Shown here piece by piece: positions 35,696 to 46,182 of a stretch of 64,000 nucleotides of DNA. Position 1 is the stretch's first letter; each line of letters opens with the position of its first letter. The stretch spans positions 310,001 to 374,000 of the forward strand of contig JAULAW010000015.1 in assembly GCA_032654645.1 (NCBI GenBank), given 5' to 3'. Origin of the DNA: CAITJF01 sp032654645. Its GTDB lineage: Bacteria; Pseudomonadota; Gammaproteobacteria; Burkholderiales; Gallionellaceae. A program made the position numbers and the translations under genes. The notes beneath the pieces were generated by a model that worked only from the letters and a program-made list of their open reading frames with translations, did no database searches and was not told the origin of the DNA.

Positions 35696-38262
35696 GCCCG
35701 CGCTCCCTGTGTGTCAGCCGTCGTCTTTGCCGGTGCAGCAGCGCGGTCCTGGTTCTTGTTGATCATAAAATTGAGCAGGTAATCGCGGTACAACTGCACC
35801 ACCTGCAGGCCAGGGTTGGCCTTGCCCGCCACCTCGCGCACGTCCTGCGCCATGGTTTTGAAGGATTCGTCCGCATCGGTGACGATGAACACCTGCGACA
35901 AGCCGGTGCGACCATCCAACGCCTTCAGCAGCCGACCCATACGGGCCTCATCCAGCAGCACCACGAAGTTGCTGCCATCAGGCACCAACAGGGCAGGCTC
36001 GGGTTCCCCGCGTTTCAATTCCGGCCGTGGCCCCACAGCACCTGCCTTGAGCCACAGCAGCGGCAGAATTTCGCGGAAGGCCCGGCGCAGTGAAACACGT
36101 TCCTTCTCCAGAAAGTCCAGCTTGAAATACGCCAGATTGGCCGGAAAACCGTCGCCCATCGGGCGTTTTTCTTCTTCCGGCACCAAGAGCGGCCCGAGCA
36201 CATCCACCACCTGCGCTTTCAACTGGTCAAATACGCGCTTGGTGGGCGTGACGATGTAGAAATCGGTGATGTGCTCCTGTCCGTCCAGCGCTTCCAGCCA
36301 ATCCTCGGCCGCTGCGGGGTCGAACAGCACGCTAGCCTTGTGATCTTCCGAGACGATGAACAGGCACGGGGCTTTCACCAGCGTTTGCGGCAATCCGTCG
36401 ATCAGCGCCACCACCTGTTTCTTCTTGGGCAGCGTATCGAGTGTGGCCGGGTCGACAAAGCCGATCTGCGTGAAACTGCGCGCCTTCTCACGTTCCATAG
36501 TCTTGCCGGTCAGGTATTCGCCGGACAGCGCCGAGCCATCGTCACGGCTGCCCAGGATGGTGTACTTGCTGCGCGGCCAGGTCACCGAGCGGCAGATGCC
36601 TTGCGCTTCCCATTCAGCGTCGCCGGGTTGCAGGTCGCGGGCGCTGAGGCTAGCCGACTCCTCCGCCGACACCTCGTTGTTGGTGACCAGGATGCAGCGG
36701 CGCTGTCCGCCATCGGTGGTGTTCAGCAGGTTGACGGCATTCAGCGTGGTGCCGCTGCCGGCGAAGAAATCAATAACCAGTGCACTCTGATTGTTTCCAA
36801 TGATCGTCGATAACGTGTCTTTCACGGCATAAAGAGATTTTGGAAACTCAAATGCTCTATTACCGAGCACTTGCCTAATCAAGCCTGACCCATAGGTGCC
36901 TGCATCATGCAAGGTACGATGCCAGACGGTCTTTGCGCGCTTAGGTGCATCCACTTGATCTGCATATTCGAGAATGGCGGGGCCACCCTCCCATTCGTAA
37001 CCAGTTACCAGCAGTTCGCCGCGATCAACTTCTGTAATGGGCCCCCGCTTGAGATAGTTAACCGACCAACTTACTCGGTCTTCATCGAAGCGACCAATCT
37101 TCACGAATCCCTTGCGCTTAAGCTCAAGTAACGTACTGGGCTTGACTTGCCAAGTGCCGAGAGAACCATCTGATCTAATTGGCCAAGCTTCTGCTTTCGT
37201 TCTACTCGGGTTAAAAGCGTTGGCCTGCTGCCGGGTGAAATCACCGCGAGAGATTTTTTCCTCGACAGTTTCTCCAACCCCGAGAATTACACCCGTCTCA
37301 GGGTTCAAGATAATTGGATAAACAAGCCCCGGACGATTGAAGGGCGCGGCATTAGTTCCACGCCGAAGAAGGCTTGCCCAGGGAGTTTTCTTCTTTGAAT
37401 CGGCGTTGTTATTCAGCAAGTCGTCGGTTGTGGGTACGGCTGATGCGCTGCCCATATAGACGTAATGAGCATATTCCTCGACGCGTGCCAGCCCCTGCTT
37501 TGCAACACCCCGCGCAGTAATGACTATCGTCGCCATCTGGCGGTACGCTTCCGGAAATTCCCGCTCCAGCAGCATTCCGAGGTGATGCACCTCGTGCTCG
37601 TCGATGGTGACGATCAGCACCCCGGTATCTGGCTTCAGCAGCCGCTTGGCCAGTTTCAGGCGCTTTTCCATGAAGGCCAGCCACTTACTGTGCCGCCAGC
37701 CATCGTTGCCGTCCACGTAGTCGTTGTTGTATTTCCAGTCGCGCGCACCGGTGTTGTAAGGCGGGTCGATGTAGATGCAGTCCACCTGACCGGCATACAG
37801 ATAGTCCAGCAGTTGCAGCGCGTGGTAGTTGTCGGCCTCGATCAGCGTGTGCCAGGGTGCATCGGCCTGGCCATTCGCCACAGCATCCACTGGCACCAGG
37901 GCCGGGAAGATCGGCTCGCCGAATTCGCGCACCACCAGAAGATCATCCACAGGGAGTTGTACCGGCTCGGCAGCTGCCCGGGTAGCCTCGCTGGGGTGGG
38001 CATCATTGCTGGGCTTGATGCAGGTGGCCGTGCCCGCGTGCAACGACTTCACTTGCCATACGTCTTTGAGCGCCCCTTGCCGGCGGCAGACCAAGTCACC
38101 CTTGCGAGGCTTGGCGCCGTGCAGCGGCAGCAGCTCGGGCAGGTGGTCTTCAAATACCAGGCCGAATTTTTTGCCTTTCGCGGCATTGGCCCACTCGGCG
38201 GCCAGGCGCTCGCGCAGGCGGGGATCGCTGATTTGAGCGATCAGGTCATGGATGGCAGACAA
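35692..38262 (-). CDS. mod: Type III-like DNA methyltransferase (Mod)
   Basis: The 856-residue beta-class amino-methyltransferase has the catalytic DPPY motif first (YIDPPYNTGARDW, near residue 166) and the AdoMet-binding motif later (DFFAGSGTTLNAVNLLN, near 502). This order is typical of type III Mod subunits, and DPPY indicates N6-adenine or N4-cytosine methylation. It is longer than most Mod proteins (about 650 residues), with a large C-terminal extension (after residue 550) that ends in a short helical tail. The recognition sequence cannot be read from the protein. It starts 79 bases after the excisionase-like HTH gene and is translationally coupled to res. Confidence 0.88.
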   Translation of the reverse strand: MSAIHDLIAQISDPRLRERLAAEWANAAKGKKFGLVFEDHLPELLPLHGAKPRKGDLVCRRQGALKDVWQVKSLHAGTATCIKPSNDAHPSEATRAAAEPVQLPVDDLLVVREFGEPIFPALVPVDAVANGQADAPWHTLIEADNYHALQLLDYLYAGQVDCIYIDPPYNTGARDWKYNNDYVDGNDGWRHSKWLAFMEKRLKLAKRLLKPDTGVLIVTIDEHEVHHLGMLLEREFPEAYRQMATIVITARGVAKQGLARVEEYAHYVYMGSASAVPTTDDLLNNNADSKKKTPWASLLRRGTNAAPFNRPGLVYPIILNPETGVILGVGETVEEKISRGDFTRQQANAFNPSRTKAEAWPIRSDGSLGTWQVKPSTLLELKRKGFVKIGRFDEDRVSWSVNYLKRGPITEVDRGELLVTGYEWEGGPAILEYADQVDAPKRAKTVWHRTLHDAGTYGSGLIRQVLGNRAFEFPKSLYAVKDTLSTIIGNNQSALVIDFFAGSGTTLNAVNLLNTTDGGQRRCILVTNNEVSAEESASLSARDLQPGDAEWEAQGICRSVTWPRSKYTILGSRDDGSALSGEYLTGKTMEREKARSFTQIGFVDPATLDTLPKKKQVVALIDGLPQTLVKAPCLFIVSEDHKASVLFDPAAAEDWLEALDGQEHITDFYIVTPTKRVFDQLKAQVVDVLGPLLVPEEEKRPMGDGFPANLAYFKLDFLEKERVSLRRAFREILPLLWLKAGAVGPRPELKRGEPEPALLVPDGSNFVVLLDEARMGRLLKALDGRTGLSQVFIVTDADESFKTMAQDVREVAGKANPGLQVVQLYRDYLLNFMINKNQDRAAAPAKTTADTQGARA

Positions 38263-38341
38263 GCATTCCTCCTTTTTGCCTGCCAGCCCAGGCGGGCAAC
38301 AGACTTGTGTTCATTCAGCAATTCGACTGGGCAGGCGACGT

Positions 38342-38551
38342 TCATCGCGACCTCTGGCCGTCTGGGGTGCTTTGCTCATCAGCGCCACCCGCGCGCACCC
38401 AGTCGTCCACCTCGGACACCTGGAACTTCCATAGCCGCCCCACCCGGTGGGCGGGCAGGCCTTTGCGGTCGATCCAGCGGTAGATCGAGTCGCGCGTCAC
38501 ACCCAGATGCTCGGCAATCTGGTCGACGGATGCCCACGGTTCAGCAGTCAT
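38342..38551 (-). CDS. Excisionase-type helix-turn-helix protein
   Basis: The 69-residue DNA-binding protein contains one MerR/excisionase-like winged helix: WASVDQIAEHLGVTRDSIYRW, then RKGLPAHRVGRLWKFQVSEVDDWV. Such proteins act as excisionases of mobile elements or as regulators of adjacent restriction genes. The ATG at 38551 has GGAG 8 bases upstream; a longer in-frame start at 38605 lacks one. It is the first gene of the seven-gene operon and divergent from the small gene at 38735. That position suggests control of the operon, an inference from placement only. Confidence 0.8.
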   Translation of the reverse strand: MTAEPWASVDQIAEHLGVTRDSIYRWIDRKGLPAHRVGRLWKFQVSEVDDWVRAGGADEQSTPDGQRSR

Positions 38552-38734
38552 GGCAGCACTCCGTATGCAAAGGTTCGGGTCGCATAAAGTCGGTTTCAAT
38601 CGCAAAGGTGGTAATTTATCAGGTCTGGCAAACGTGGGCTATCTTTTGATGCGAAATGAATTGATGAGTAGCTTGGCTTCCTGATTGAACAGCGCGTTCA
38701 TGGTGGTGTCGTCAATCACATCACGGAGCCAACG

Positions 38735-38938
38735 ATGAACGCCAAGCAAACCGCCCTCGACGCCTACCTCGCCCGCACTGCAGCCGTCCACGCCGCGCTG
38801 GAACGGCTGCAGCAACTCGCAGATGACCATTTGGGTCATGACCCCGATGCTATCCATTGGGGCCACGTCGGCGATCTCGGGCGGGCGGAGGCCGGACTGG
38901 ACGAGTTGCTGGCGATCTTCGGCTGCGACGGTGTGTGA
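38735..38938 (+). CDS. Small island protein, unknown function
   Basis: The 67-residue acidic helical protein (MNAKQTALDAYLARTAAVHAAL..) ends in GLDELLAIFGCDGV. The ribosome binding site is good (GGAG 7 bases before the ATG). Short proteins of this kind precede DUF3489 genes in many accessory islands, in line with the next gene. No function is known. It is transcribed divergently from the excisionase-like gene. Confidence 0.65.
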   Translation: MNAKQTALDAYLARTAAVHAALERLQQLADDHLGHDPDAIHWGHVGDLGRAEAGLDELLAIFGCDGV

Positions 38939-38966
38939 CGACGCACAGCAACCATCGGAGATGATC

Positions 38967-39491
38967 ATGAACGTCAAACTGACCGCAACCCAAACCACTG
39001 TTCTCAAAACCGCTGCCGCCCGTCCGGATGGCAACATCGAACCGCTGCCGACCAATCTGCGCGGTGGTGCCAAAACCGCCGTCATCGATGGCCTGCTCGC
39101 CCGCGACCTGATCACGAAGTTTCACTACCCAGACCACGTCGAGTACTACCTCACCGATGCGGCCTACGCCGCCGTTGGGCGCAAACGCAAGGTGCCTGCG
39201 CCTGTTACCCCGGAGCCAGAGATCGAGGCCGCCGTGTCGGCCGCCGAGGCCAACTGGGCGCAAGATCACACCGACAGCAAGCCGCGCACCCGCGAGAACA
39301 GCAAGCAGGCCGCAGTCATCCAAATGCTACAACGTCCCCATGGCACAACGATTCGGCAGGTCATGGAAACCACCGGCTGGCAGGCGCACACGGTACGCGG
39401 CACGTTCGCCGGAGCGCTCAAAAAGAAGCTCGGACTGAACATCGTGTCGACGAAGGATGCCACCGGCGAAAGGGTGTATCGGATCGCTTGA
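38967..39491 (+). CDS. DUF3489 domain protein
   Basis: The 174-residue protein has an N-terminal helical part (NVKLTATQTTVLKTAAARPDG, LRGGAKTAVIDGLLARDLI) and a charged linker. The C-terminal DUF3489 winged helix reads KQAAVIQMLQRPHGTTIRQVMETTGWQAHTVRGTFAGALKKKLGL. The family is probably DNA-binding and clusters with serine recombinases in mobile regions. ATG at 38967 is chosen over the ATG two codons earlier because GGAG (38957-38960) then has a 6-base spacing. A strong terminator follows 13 bases after the stop. Confidence 0.82.
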   Translation: MNVKLTATQTTVLKTAAARPDGNIEPLPTNLRGGAKTAVIDGLLARDLITKFHYPDHVEYYLTDAAYAAVGRKRKVPAPVTPEPEIEAAVSAAEANWAQDHTDSKPRTRENSKQAAVIQMLQRPHGTTIRQVMETTGWQAHTVRGTFAGALKKKLGLNIVSTKDATGERVYRIA

Positions 39492-39503
39492 CTGCAAACC
39501 ACC

Positions 39504-39535
39504 AAAGGGTGTCCATTGAACTGGCACCCTTTTTC
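39504..39535 (+). terminator. Terminator after the DUF3489 gene
   Basis: The arms AAGGGTG (505-511 of this kilobase) and CACCCTT (39525-39531) pair around a short loop and are followed by TTTTCTT. It closes the two-gene divergent transcript. A second similar hairpin (AAGGGTGTGA..TCACGCCCTT) lies at about 39640-39665 without a T-run. Confidence 0.7.
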
Positions 39536-39813
39536 TTCGGCGAAATGGCACGGTGGCCGTTTCGCTGATTTTGGATGCTGGAATCGGCCGAAAGACCCGC
39601 CAGCAGTGGCTTTCAAATGGGTAGCCGTTTTCGATTAAAAGGGTGTGAATTCAACTCACGCCCTTGCTGTGGTGCAAACCGCAAACCCTGCAAACCTCGG
39701 TTTGCACCCTGACGCTATCGAAGCGCCGCGCTGTCGCCTCCCGCATGGGTTTATCGCCAGGAAGGACCCCTTTCACCTGGGCATACATCCTCTCGGCGAC
39801 CATAACAATACGA

Positions 39814-39948
39814 ATGACCTTGCGCGAAGAAGGCATTGAGATTGTCTGGCGCGACGTCGGTTGGCACACGCTGGCCGGCGAGATGCGGCCGGGTACGATA
39901 GGCGCTGAATTACTGGAACTTGAACAGCAGCAGGAGGTAATGGCATGA
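39814..39948 (+). CDS. Short ORF, possible recombinase remnant
   Basis: A 44-codon reading frame (MTLREEGIEIVWRDVGWHTL..ELLELEQQQEVMA) ends in the four-base overlap ATGA with the next gene, suggesting translational coupling. The frame stays open upstream to about 39664. It may be the C-terminal remnant of a longer gene, such as the serine recombinase that usually precedes this type of HTH gene. Evidence is weak and it may not be expressed. Confidence 0.35.
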   Translation: MTLREEGIEIVWRDVGWHTLAGEMRPGTIGAELLELEQQQEVMA

Positions 39949-40367
39949 CACGGATTATCCAAACGGGTGCGGCGGTCCAGCAGCCGGGGGCGAAACTCAC
40001 GACCTTCATTCCTGTGCGCATCAAGCGGCGCAGTGGGCGGAAAGTGGTGGTGCCGGCGGCGAACGCGACCGACAAAATGCCGGAGCACGATGCGCCGATT
40101 CTCACGGCGCTGTCCAAGGCGTTTCACTGGCAGCGCCTCATCGATGAGGGCATCGTCAAGAGCGGATCGGATATTGCGCGCCAGGAAGGACTCAATCAGA
40201 GCACCGTCAATGAACTGCTGCGACTGGCTCTGCTCTCCCCGGCAGTGGTGCGCAGCAACCTCGATGGGCACCAGCCGAAGACCTTGAGTCTGATCTGGCT
40301 GAAGAACAATCTGCTGCCGATGGACTGGGACGATCAGCACGTGCTGTTTGATGGATTTGACGCGTAG
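39945..40367 (+). CDS. Recombinase-associated HTH protein
   Basis: The 140-residue basic protein has an N-terminal strand-rich part (TFIPVRIKRRSGRKVVVPA) and a helix-turn-helix region: ALSKAFHWQRLIDEGIVKSGSDIARQEGLNQSTVNELLRLALL, then RSNLDGHQPKTLSLIWL. Proteins of this form typically lie directly downstream of large serine recombinases in integrated elements. No intact recombinase is present here, so this appears to be a leftover of a decayed element. The following 40368-40580 has no supported gene. Confidence 0.65.
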   Translation: MTRIIQTGAAVQQPGAKLTTFIPVRIKRRSGRKVVVPAANATDKMPEHDAPILTALSKAFHWQRLIDEGIVKSGSDIARQEGLNQSTVNELLRLALLSPAVVRSNLDGHQPKTLSLIWLKNNLLPMDWDDQHVLFDGFDA

Positions 40368-40580
40368 AACGGGTTTGTAATGTTTCTGGTCAGCGCAGTT
40401 GCCGCCCAACCCTCGGCCCGAAACCCGCATGAAATCGAGGGGTCGAGCGTCGGCCAGCCACAGGTCAAATGGAGAAAAGAGAGGATTCTGGGTGCCGGCG
40501 GGCAGAAAAACGGGGGTATTTCCGATTCGCCGACAACGCATCAATGCCCGGAACCGCGTCAGCACTGGCGCGACAGGCAG

Positions 40581-40613
40581 AAAAAAGCCCAACCGATAGG
40601 GGTTAGGCTTTTT
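40581..40613 (-). terminator. Terminator of the rpoD-tRNA transcript
   Basis: Read on the minus strand, AAAAAGCCTAACC pairs with GGTTGGGCTTTTT around CCTAT, including one G-U pair, and ends in a T-run. It lies 5 bases beyond the CCA end of the tRNA gene and would end the upstream transcript. Confidence 0.8.
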
Positions 40614-40617
40614 AAAT

Positions 40618-40694
40618 TGGTGGGTCGTCGCGGACTTGAACCGCGGACCAAAGGATTATGAGTCCTCTGCTCTAACCAACTGAGCTAACGACCC
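40618..40694 (-). tRNA. tRNA with CAU anticodon, probably tRNA-Met (elongator)
   Basis: The 77-base gene folds as a full cloverleaf. It has acceptor stem GGGTCGT/ACGACCC, a D arm GCTC..GAGC, an anticodon stem GAGGA/TCCTT with loop CTCATAA (anticodon CAU), a T arm with GGTTCAAGTCC and an encoded CCA end. A CAU anticodon can be elongator Met or lysidine-modified Ile2. The TTTGGTC variable region resembles Ile2, so the amino acid is not certain. It is not the initiator type. It starts 15 bases after the rpoD stop. The accessory island begins at its 3' side, a common integration site. Confidence 0.9.
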
Positions 40695-40709
40695 ATGAAG
40701 TCAACCTCT

Positions 40710-42653
<1,944 letters not shown>

Positions 42654-42713
42654 ATCGGTGAATTCCCAGTTAAAAATTAATTGTGGAATTGAATGCCGCT
42701 AAAAAAGCCGCGG

Positions 42714-42719
42714 ATTATA
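42714..42719 (-). promoter_or_regulatory. Putative -10 element upstream of rpoD
   Basis: A TATAAT on the minus strand (42719-42714) stands about 60 bases before the rpoD ATG in the dnaG-rpoD gap. No good -35 box was found at the usual spacing, so this internal promoter is tentative. Confidence 0.35.
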
Positions 42720-42746
42720 CCCGGTTTTTCAAAAACTTTCCTTGAC

Positions 42747-44474
42747 TTAGCTTCGTTGCAACAGTTGCAGATAATGCGCCCGCTCCTGCTCGTCCAGGCT
42801 CTTCATTCCCGCCCCCTGCATCTTGGTATGCAAAGCCTGCAATTGCTGCTTGCGCTGCTCACTGCGCATCTTGGCGAGCATGCCGTGGAATTCCGCCGCC
42901 ACGTCAAATTCTTCACCCCATTGCATGATATCGGCCTCGGCTGACGCCAGCGCTGCCTCGTGCGGCGTACCCTGAAACTGTTGAATGATGGCGGCAGTGC
43001 TGATGGCAAAATCGCTTTCGCGCAGGCACTCAGCCAGCGCTGCCACCGTTGCCGCCTCACGCCCTTCCGCATGCCATTCAGAGGGTAATTCATGAGCCAG
43101 TTCCGGTTTTGCCAACAGGCAACGCAACAAGGCTCGCATGCCGGAAAAGCTATTGCGCGGCGACTTTTGTGGTGCTCGGCGCGCTGGTGCATCAACCGGT
43201 TTGATGGCGTACAGCCCCTCAAGTTCAGACTGGGTAATGCCCGCCAGTGCCGCCACCTCCTTGCGTAACAACAACGCTATAGATGGAGCGGAAATGGCTG
43301 TCAGCAAGGGCTTTGCGTGTTCCAGCAAGGCGCTGCGCCCCTCCTGGGTGCGCAGATCAACTTGCGCAGATAATTCGCGCAGCAGGTAACCGGACAGCGG
43401 CGTGGCATCTTGCAGCAATTTTTCGAACGCGGTGGTACCGTGCTCGCGCACAAAGCTGTCGGGGTCGTGCTCAGCCGGAAGGAACAGGAAGCTGACATGT
43501 TTGCCATCCACCAGTTGTGGCAGCGCATTCTCCAGCGCACGCCATGCCGCACGCTGACCGGCGGTATCGCCGTCGAAACAAAACACCACTTTGTCGGTCA
43601 GGCGCAGCAGTTTTTGCACATGGTAGGGTGTGGTTGCCGTCCCCAGAGTGGCGACAGCGTATTCGATCCCATGCTGTGCAAGCGCCACCACATCCATATA
43701 ACCTTCCACCACCATCACTTGGTGGCTGGCGCGTATTGCTTTCTGCGCCTGGAACAGACCATATAACTCGCGCCCCTTCTCGAATAATGCTGTTTCCGGT
43801 GAGTTCAAATACTTGGGTTCACCCTTGTCCAGCACCCGCCCGCCAAAGCCAATTACCTGTCCGCGCGTATTTACAATAGGGAACATGATGCGGTCGCGGA
43901 AGCGGTCGTAGCGCTTACGGTCATCGTTCTCAATCACCAGGCCAGTTTCCAATAAACTGCTTTCCTGATAACTGGACACGATGCACTCAAGATTCTGCCA
44001 GCCTTCCGGCGCATAGCCGATACCGAAACGCGCCGCAATCTCGCCGCTTAAACCGCGCTTTTTAAGATAATCGATGGCGCGTGGCGATAGCTTGAGCTGG
44101 TCACGGTAATAGCGCGTCGCGGACTGCATCACCTCGTATAAATCGGGCGCAACCTTATGCTGCACCTGCCCAGGCGCGGTCGCTTCGCGCGGAACCGTTA
44201 CGCCGATATTGCTCGCCAGTTCTTCCACCGCATCAACAAAGCTTAACCCGCCGTGCTCCATGACAAAGCCTATGGACGTGCCATGCGCGCCGCAACCGAA
44301 ACAGTGATAAAACTGCTTGCTCTGGCTGACCGTGAAAGAAGGGGATTTTTCGTTGTGGAAAGGGCAGCAGGCAACGAAATTGGCACCTGCTTTTTTCAGC
44401 GGGACGTAACGTTCGATCACGTCCACGATGTCGAGGCGGTTGAGCAAATCCTGAATGAAGCTTTTTGGAATCAC
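42747..44474 (-). CDS. dnaG: DNA primase
   Basis: The 575-residue primase makes RNA primers for replication and is recruited by DnaB. It has the N-terminal CHC2 zinc finger (CCPFHNEKSPSF, then FYHCFGCGAHG). The core has VMVVEGYMDVVALAQHG and the TOPRIM acidic motif FCFDGDTAGQRAAW. A variable helical C-terminal domain interacts with the helicase. Length is typical. It lies between yqeY and rpoD in the macromolecular synthesis order and is transcribed with them. Confidence 0.95.
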   Translation of the reverse strand: MIPKSFIQDLLNRLDIVDVIERYVPLKKAGANFVACCPFHNEKSPSFTVSQSKQFYHCFGCGAHGTSIGFVMEHGGLSFVDAVEELASNIGVTVPREATAPGQVQHKVAPDLYEVMQSATRYYRDQLKLSPRAIDYLKKRGLSGEIAARFGIGYAPEGWQNLECIVSSYQESSLLETGLVIENDDRKRYDRFRDRIMFPIVNTRGQVIGFGGRVLDKGEPKYLNSPETALFEKGRELYGLFQAQKAIRASHQVMVVEGYMDVVALAQHGIEYAVATLGTATTPYHVQKLLRLTDKVVFCFDGDTAGQRAAWRALENALPQLVDGKHVSFLFLPAEHDPDSFVREHGTTAFEKLLQDATPLSGYLLRELSAQVDLRTQEGRSALLEHAKPLLTAISAPSIALLLRKEVAALAGITQSELEGLYAIKPVDAPARRAPQKSPRNSFSGMRALLRCLLAKPELAHELPSEWHAEGREAATVAALAECLRESDFAISTAAIIQQFQGTPHEAALASAEADIMQWGEEFDVAAEFHGMLAKMRSEQRKQQLQALHTKMQGAGMKSLDEQERAHYLQLLQRS

Positions 44475-44547
44475 CCTAGCTCCGCTCCCGCATCTTTTTG
44501 GCGACCATGCGCCGAAGAAGGTTTCTGGTTATTGCAAACTACAAAAA

Positions 44548-44994
44548 TTATAGTGACAAACGCACCTTCACCAGCGCCGAGACCTTGCCCATGTCGGCGC
44601 GTCCTGCCAGTTTTGGCTTGAGCAAGGCAATCACCTTGCCCATTTCCTGCGGCGATTTGGCGCCGCTGGCGGCAATGGCCTCAGCCACCGCTGCAGACAC
44701 CTCTTCCTCATTCATCGGCTGTGGCATATATGTCTGCAACACCGAGATTTCAAACTTCTCGGCATCGGCCAATTCCTGCCGATTCGCCGCCTCGAACTGG
44801 CTGATGGAATCGCGCCGCTGCTTGATCATCTTGTCTATGATAGCGATCACATCGGAGTCGGACAACTCGATGCGCTCGTCCACCTCGCGCTGCTTGATGG
44901 CGGCCAGCAACAGCCGGATTGCGCCGAGGCGCGCAGTATCCTTGGCGCGCATGGCTGTCTTCATGTCTTCAGTGATTTGCTGCTTCAGGCTCAT
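44548..44994 (-). CDS. yqeY: YqeY-type GatB-domain protein
   Basis: The 148-residue helical protein (MSLKQQITEDMKTAMRAKDTARLGAIRLLLAAIKQREVDE at the N-terminus, given here by its start MSLKQQITEDMK) carries the tail domain shared with GatB amidotransferase (NEEEVSAAVAEAIAASGAK, QEMGKVIALLKPKL). The family may have tRNA-linked functions but its role is unresolved. It lies between rpsU and dnaG, a position conserved in many bacteria, 62 bases after rpsU. Confidence 0.88.
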   Translation of the reverse strand: MSLKQQITEDMKTAMRAKDTARLGAIRLLLAAIKQREVDERIELSDSDVIAIIDKMIKQRRDSISQFEAANRQELADAEKFEISVLQTYMPQPMNEEEVSAAVAEAIAASGAKSPQEMGKVIALLKPKLAGRADMGKVSALVKVRLSL

Positions 44995-45056
44995 ATGTGC
45001 TTCAAGCTCACGAGGTAAGGCAGGCGGTGCACAAGCATTAGACCAACCGCTTGGGC

Positions 45057-45269
45057 TTAATACAGCTTGGGAGGCAGAACTTGGCTACGCAGGCGCTTGT
45101 AATGGCGTTTCACGGCAGCGGCCAGCTTGCGCTTGCGCTCTGCGGTGGGTTTCTCATAGAACTCGCGGGCGCGCAACTCAGTCAGCAAACCAGTTTTTTC
45201 CACAGAACGCTTGAACCGCCGCATGGCCACTTCAAACGGTTCGTTTTCCTTAACACGTACAGTTGTCAT
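45057..45269 (-). CDS. rpsU: 30S ribosomal protein S21
   Basis: The 70-residue basic ribosomal protein (TTVRVKENEPFEVAMRRFKR..) has a typical Lys/Arg-rich C-terminus (RKRKLAAAVKRHYKRL). The ATG at 45269 gives the standard length; an in-frame start seven codons earlier would add a non-conserved leader. It is the first gene of the rpsU-yqeY-dnaG-rpoD block, behind its own putative promoter. It helps translation initiation on the small subunit. Confidence 0.95.
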   Translation of the reverse strand: MTTVRVKENEPFEVAMRRFKRSVEKTGLLTELRAREFYEKPTAERKRKLAAAVKRHYKRLRSQVLPPKLY

Positions 45270-45306
45270 GAACAAACTACCCTTCAACAAAAATTTTGAG
45301 GGCGCG

Positions 45307-45336
45307 ATTCTATCAAAATACCCCCGCGCTCCACAA
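45307..45336 (-). promoter_or_regulatory. Putative promoter of the rpsU operon
   Basis: On the minus strand TTGTGG (45336-45331) and TAGAAT (45312-45307) are 18 bases apart and lie about 40 bases before the rpsU ATG. The -10 box is good and the -35 box is weak. The position fits the start of the macromolecular synthesis transcript. Confidence 0.45.
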
Positions 45337-45388
45337 CCTGAATTTTAAGGCCATTTTTAAGGTATGGCGGGCGGCCGCTCAGCGGCGG

Positions 45389-46174
45389 TTACTGGGCTTC
45401 ATCAAACAGCCACGCATCCATCGCTAACAGGCCATACGTCATTACGCTGTTCAAATGCCGTGCGCTATCAATTTCAATTGATGCACCGAGTGCCACGAAC
45501 AGCGGCAGCAGGTGCTCATCAGTAGGATGGTTTTGCACGGCATGCGGCGCACGGCTGCGATATTCGATGAGTGCCGGCAAATCGCCCGCGGCAATTTTCG
45601 CCGCAATCCAGTCGCGGAATTCTGTCACCCAGCCCGGCGCAGGGTCGCCCTGCGGGTGTTTGAATACGGCGTGCAGGTTGTGGGTAATGGCTCCGCTGCC
45701 GATAATCAATACGCCCTGATCGCGCAACGGCCGCAAGGCGCGGCCCAACGCGACATGCCATGCCGGATTTTTATCCGGTTGCAACGAGAGTTGTGCGACG
45801 GGAATATCCGCCTGCGGAAACAAGAAGCTCAGTGGAACCCACGCGCCGTGGTCGAGGCCATGCTTATCATCCAGTTCTACCGGGATTCCTGCATGTTGCA
45901 GCGCGAGCACTGCGGCTTGCGCCATTTCCGGCGCGCCGGGTGCGGGGTAGTGCAGCTTGTAGAGCGTTTCTGGGAAGCCGCTGAAATCATGGATGGTTTC
46001 TGGCTGAACAGCACGGCTGACAGTCGGGATGTGCGTTCCCCAATGTGCCGAGATCACTAGAATGGCGGTCGGTTTGGGTAGCCGCTTACCAAGCTGCTGC
46101 CACGCCATGCCGGTTTCACCTGCTGCTAACAGCAATGCAGGTGCGCCATGCGAGAGAAACAGAACGGGCATCAT
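45389..46174 (-). CDS. Extradiol dioxygenase of the YgiD/DODA family
   Basis: The 261-residue LigB-type protein resembles E. coli YgiD (4,5-DOPA extradiol dioxygenase). Metal ligands are suggested by LSHGAPALL, ISAHWGTH, GLDHGAW and IIGSGAITHNL. The relation to plant DODA supports ring opening of catechols such as DOPA. The natural bacterial substrate is unknown. It lies 8 bases after tyrS in the same orientation, so the two are likely co-transcribed. A tyrosine-linked theme is tempting but unproven. Confidence 0.82.
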   Translation of the reverse strand: MMPVLFLSHGAPALLLAAGETGMAWQQLGKRLPKPTAILVISAHWGTHIPTVSRAVQPETIHDFSGFPETLYKLHYPAPGAPEMAQAAVLALQHAGIPVELDDKHGLDHGAWVPLSFLFPQADIPVAQLSLQPDKNPAWHVALGRALRPLRDQGVLIIGSGAITHNLHAVFKHPQGDPAPGWVTEFRDWIAAKIAAGDLPALIEYRSRAPHAVQNHPTDEHLLPLFVALGASIEIDSARHLNSVMTYGLLAMDAWLFDEAQ

Positions 46175-46182
46175 GGCAGCAT

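Noticed and set aside
39651..40592. A 313-codon minus-strand open frame
   Set aside because: It overlaps two plus-strand frames with better protein character and has an unnatural Arg/His/Cys-rich composition typical of antisense reading.
27060..40625. Possible att direct repeat (ATTGGTGG) at both ends of the accessory island
   Set aside because: Only 8 bases match exactly, expected by chance at this length, and no integrase is present.
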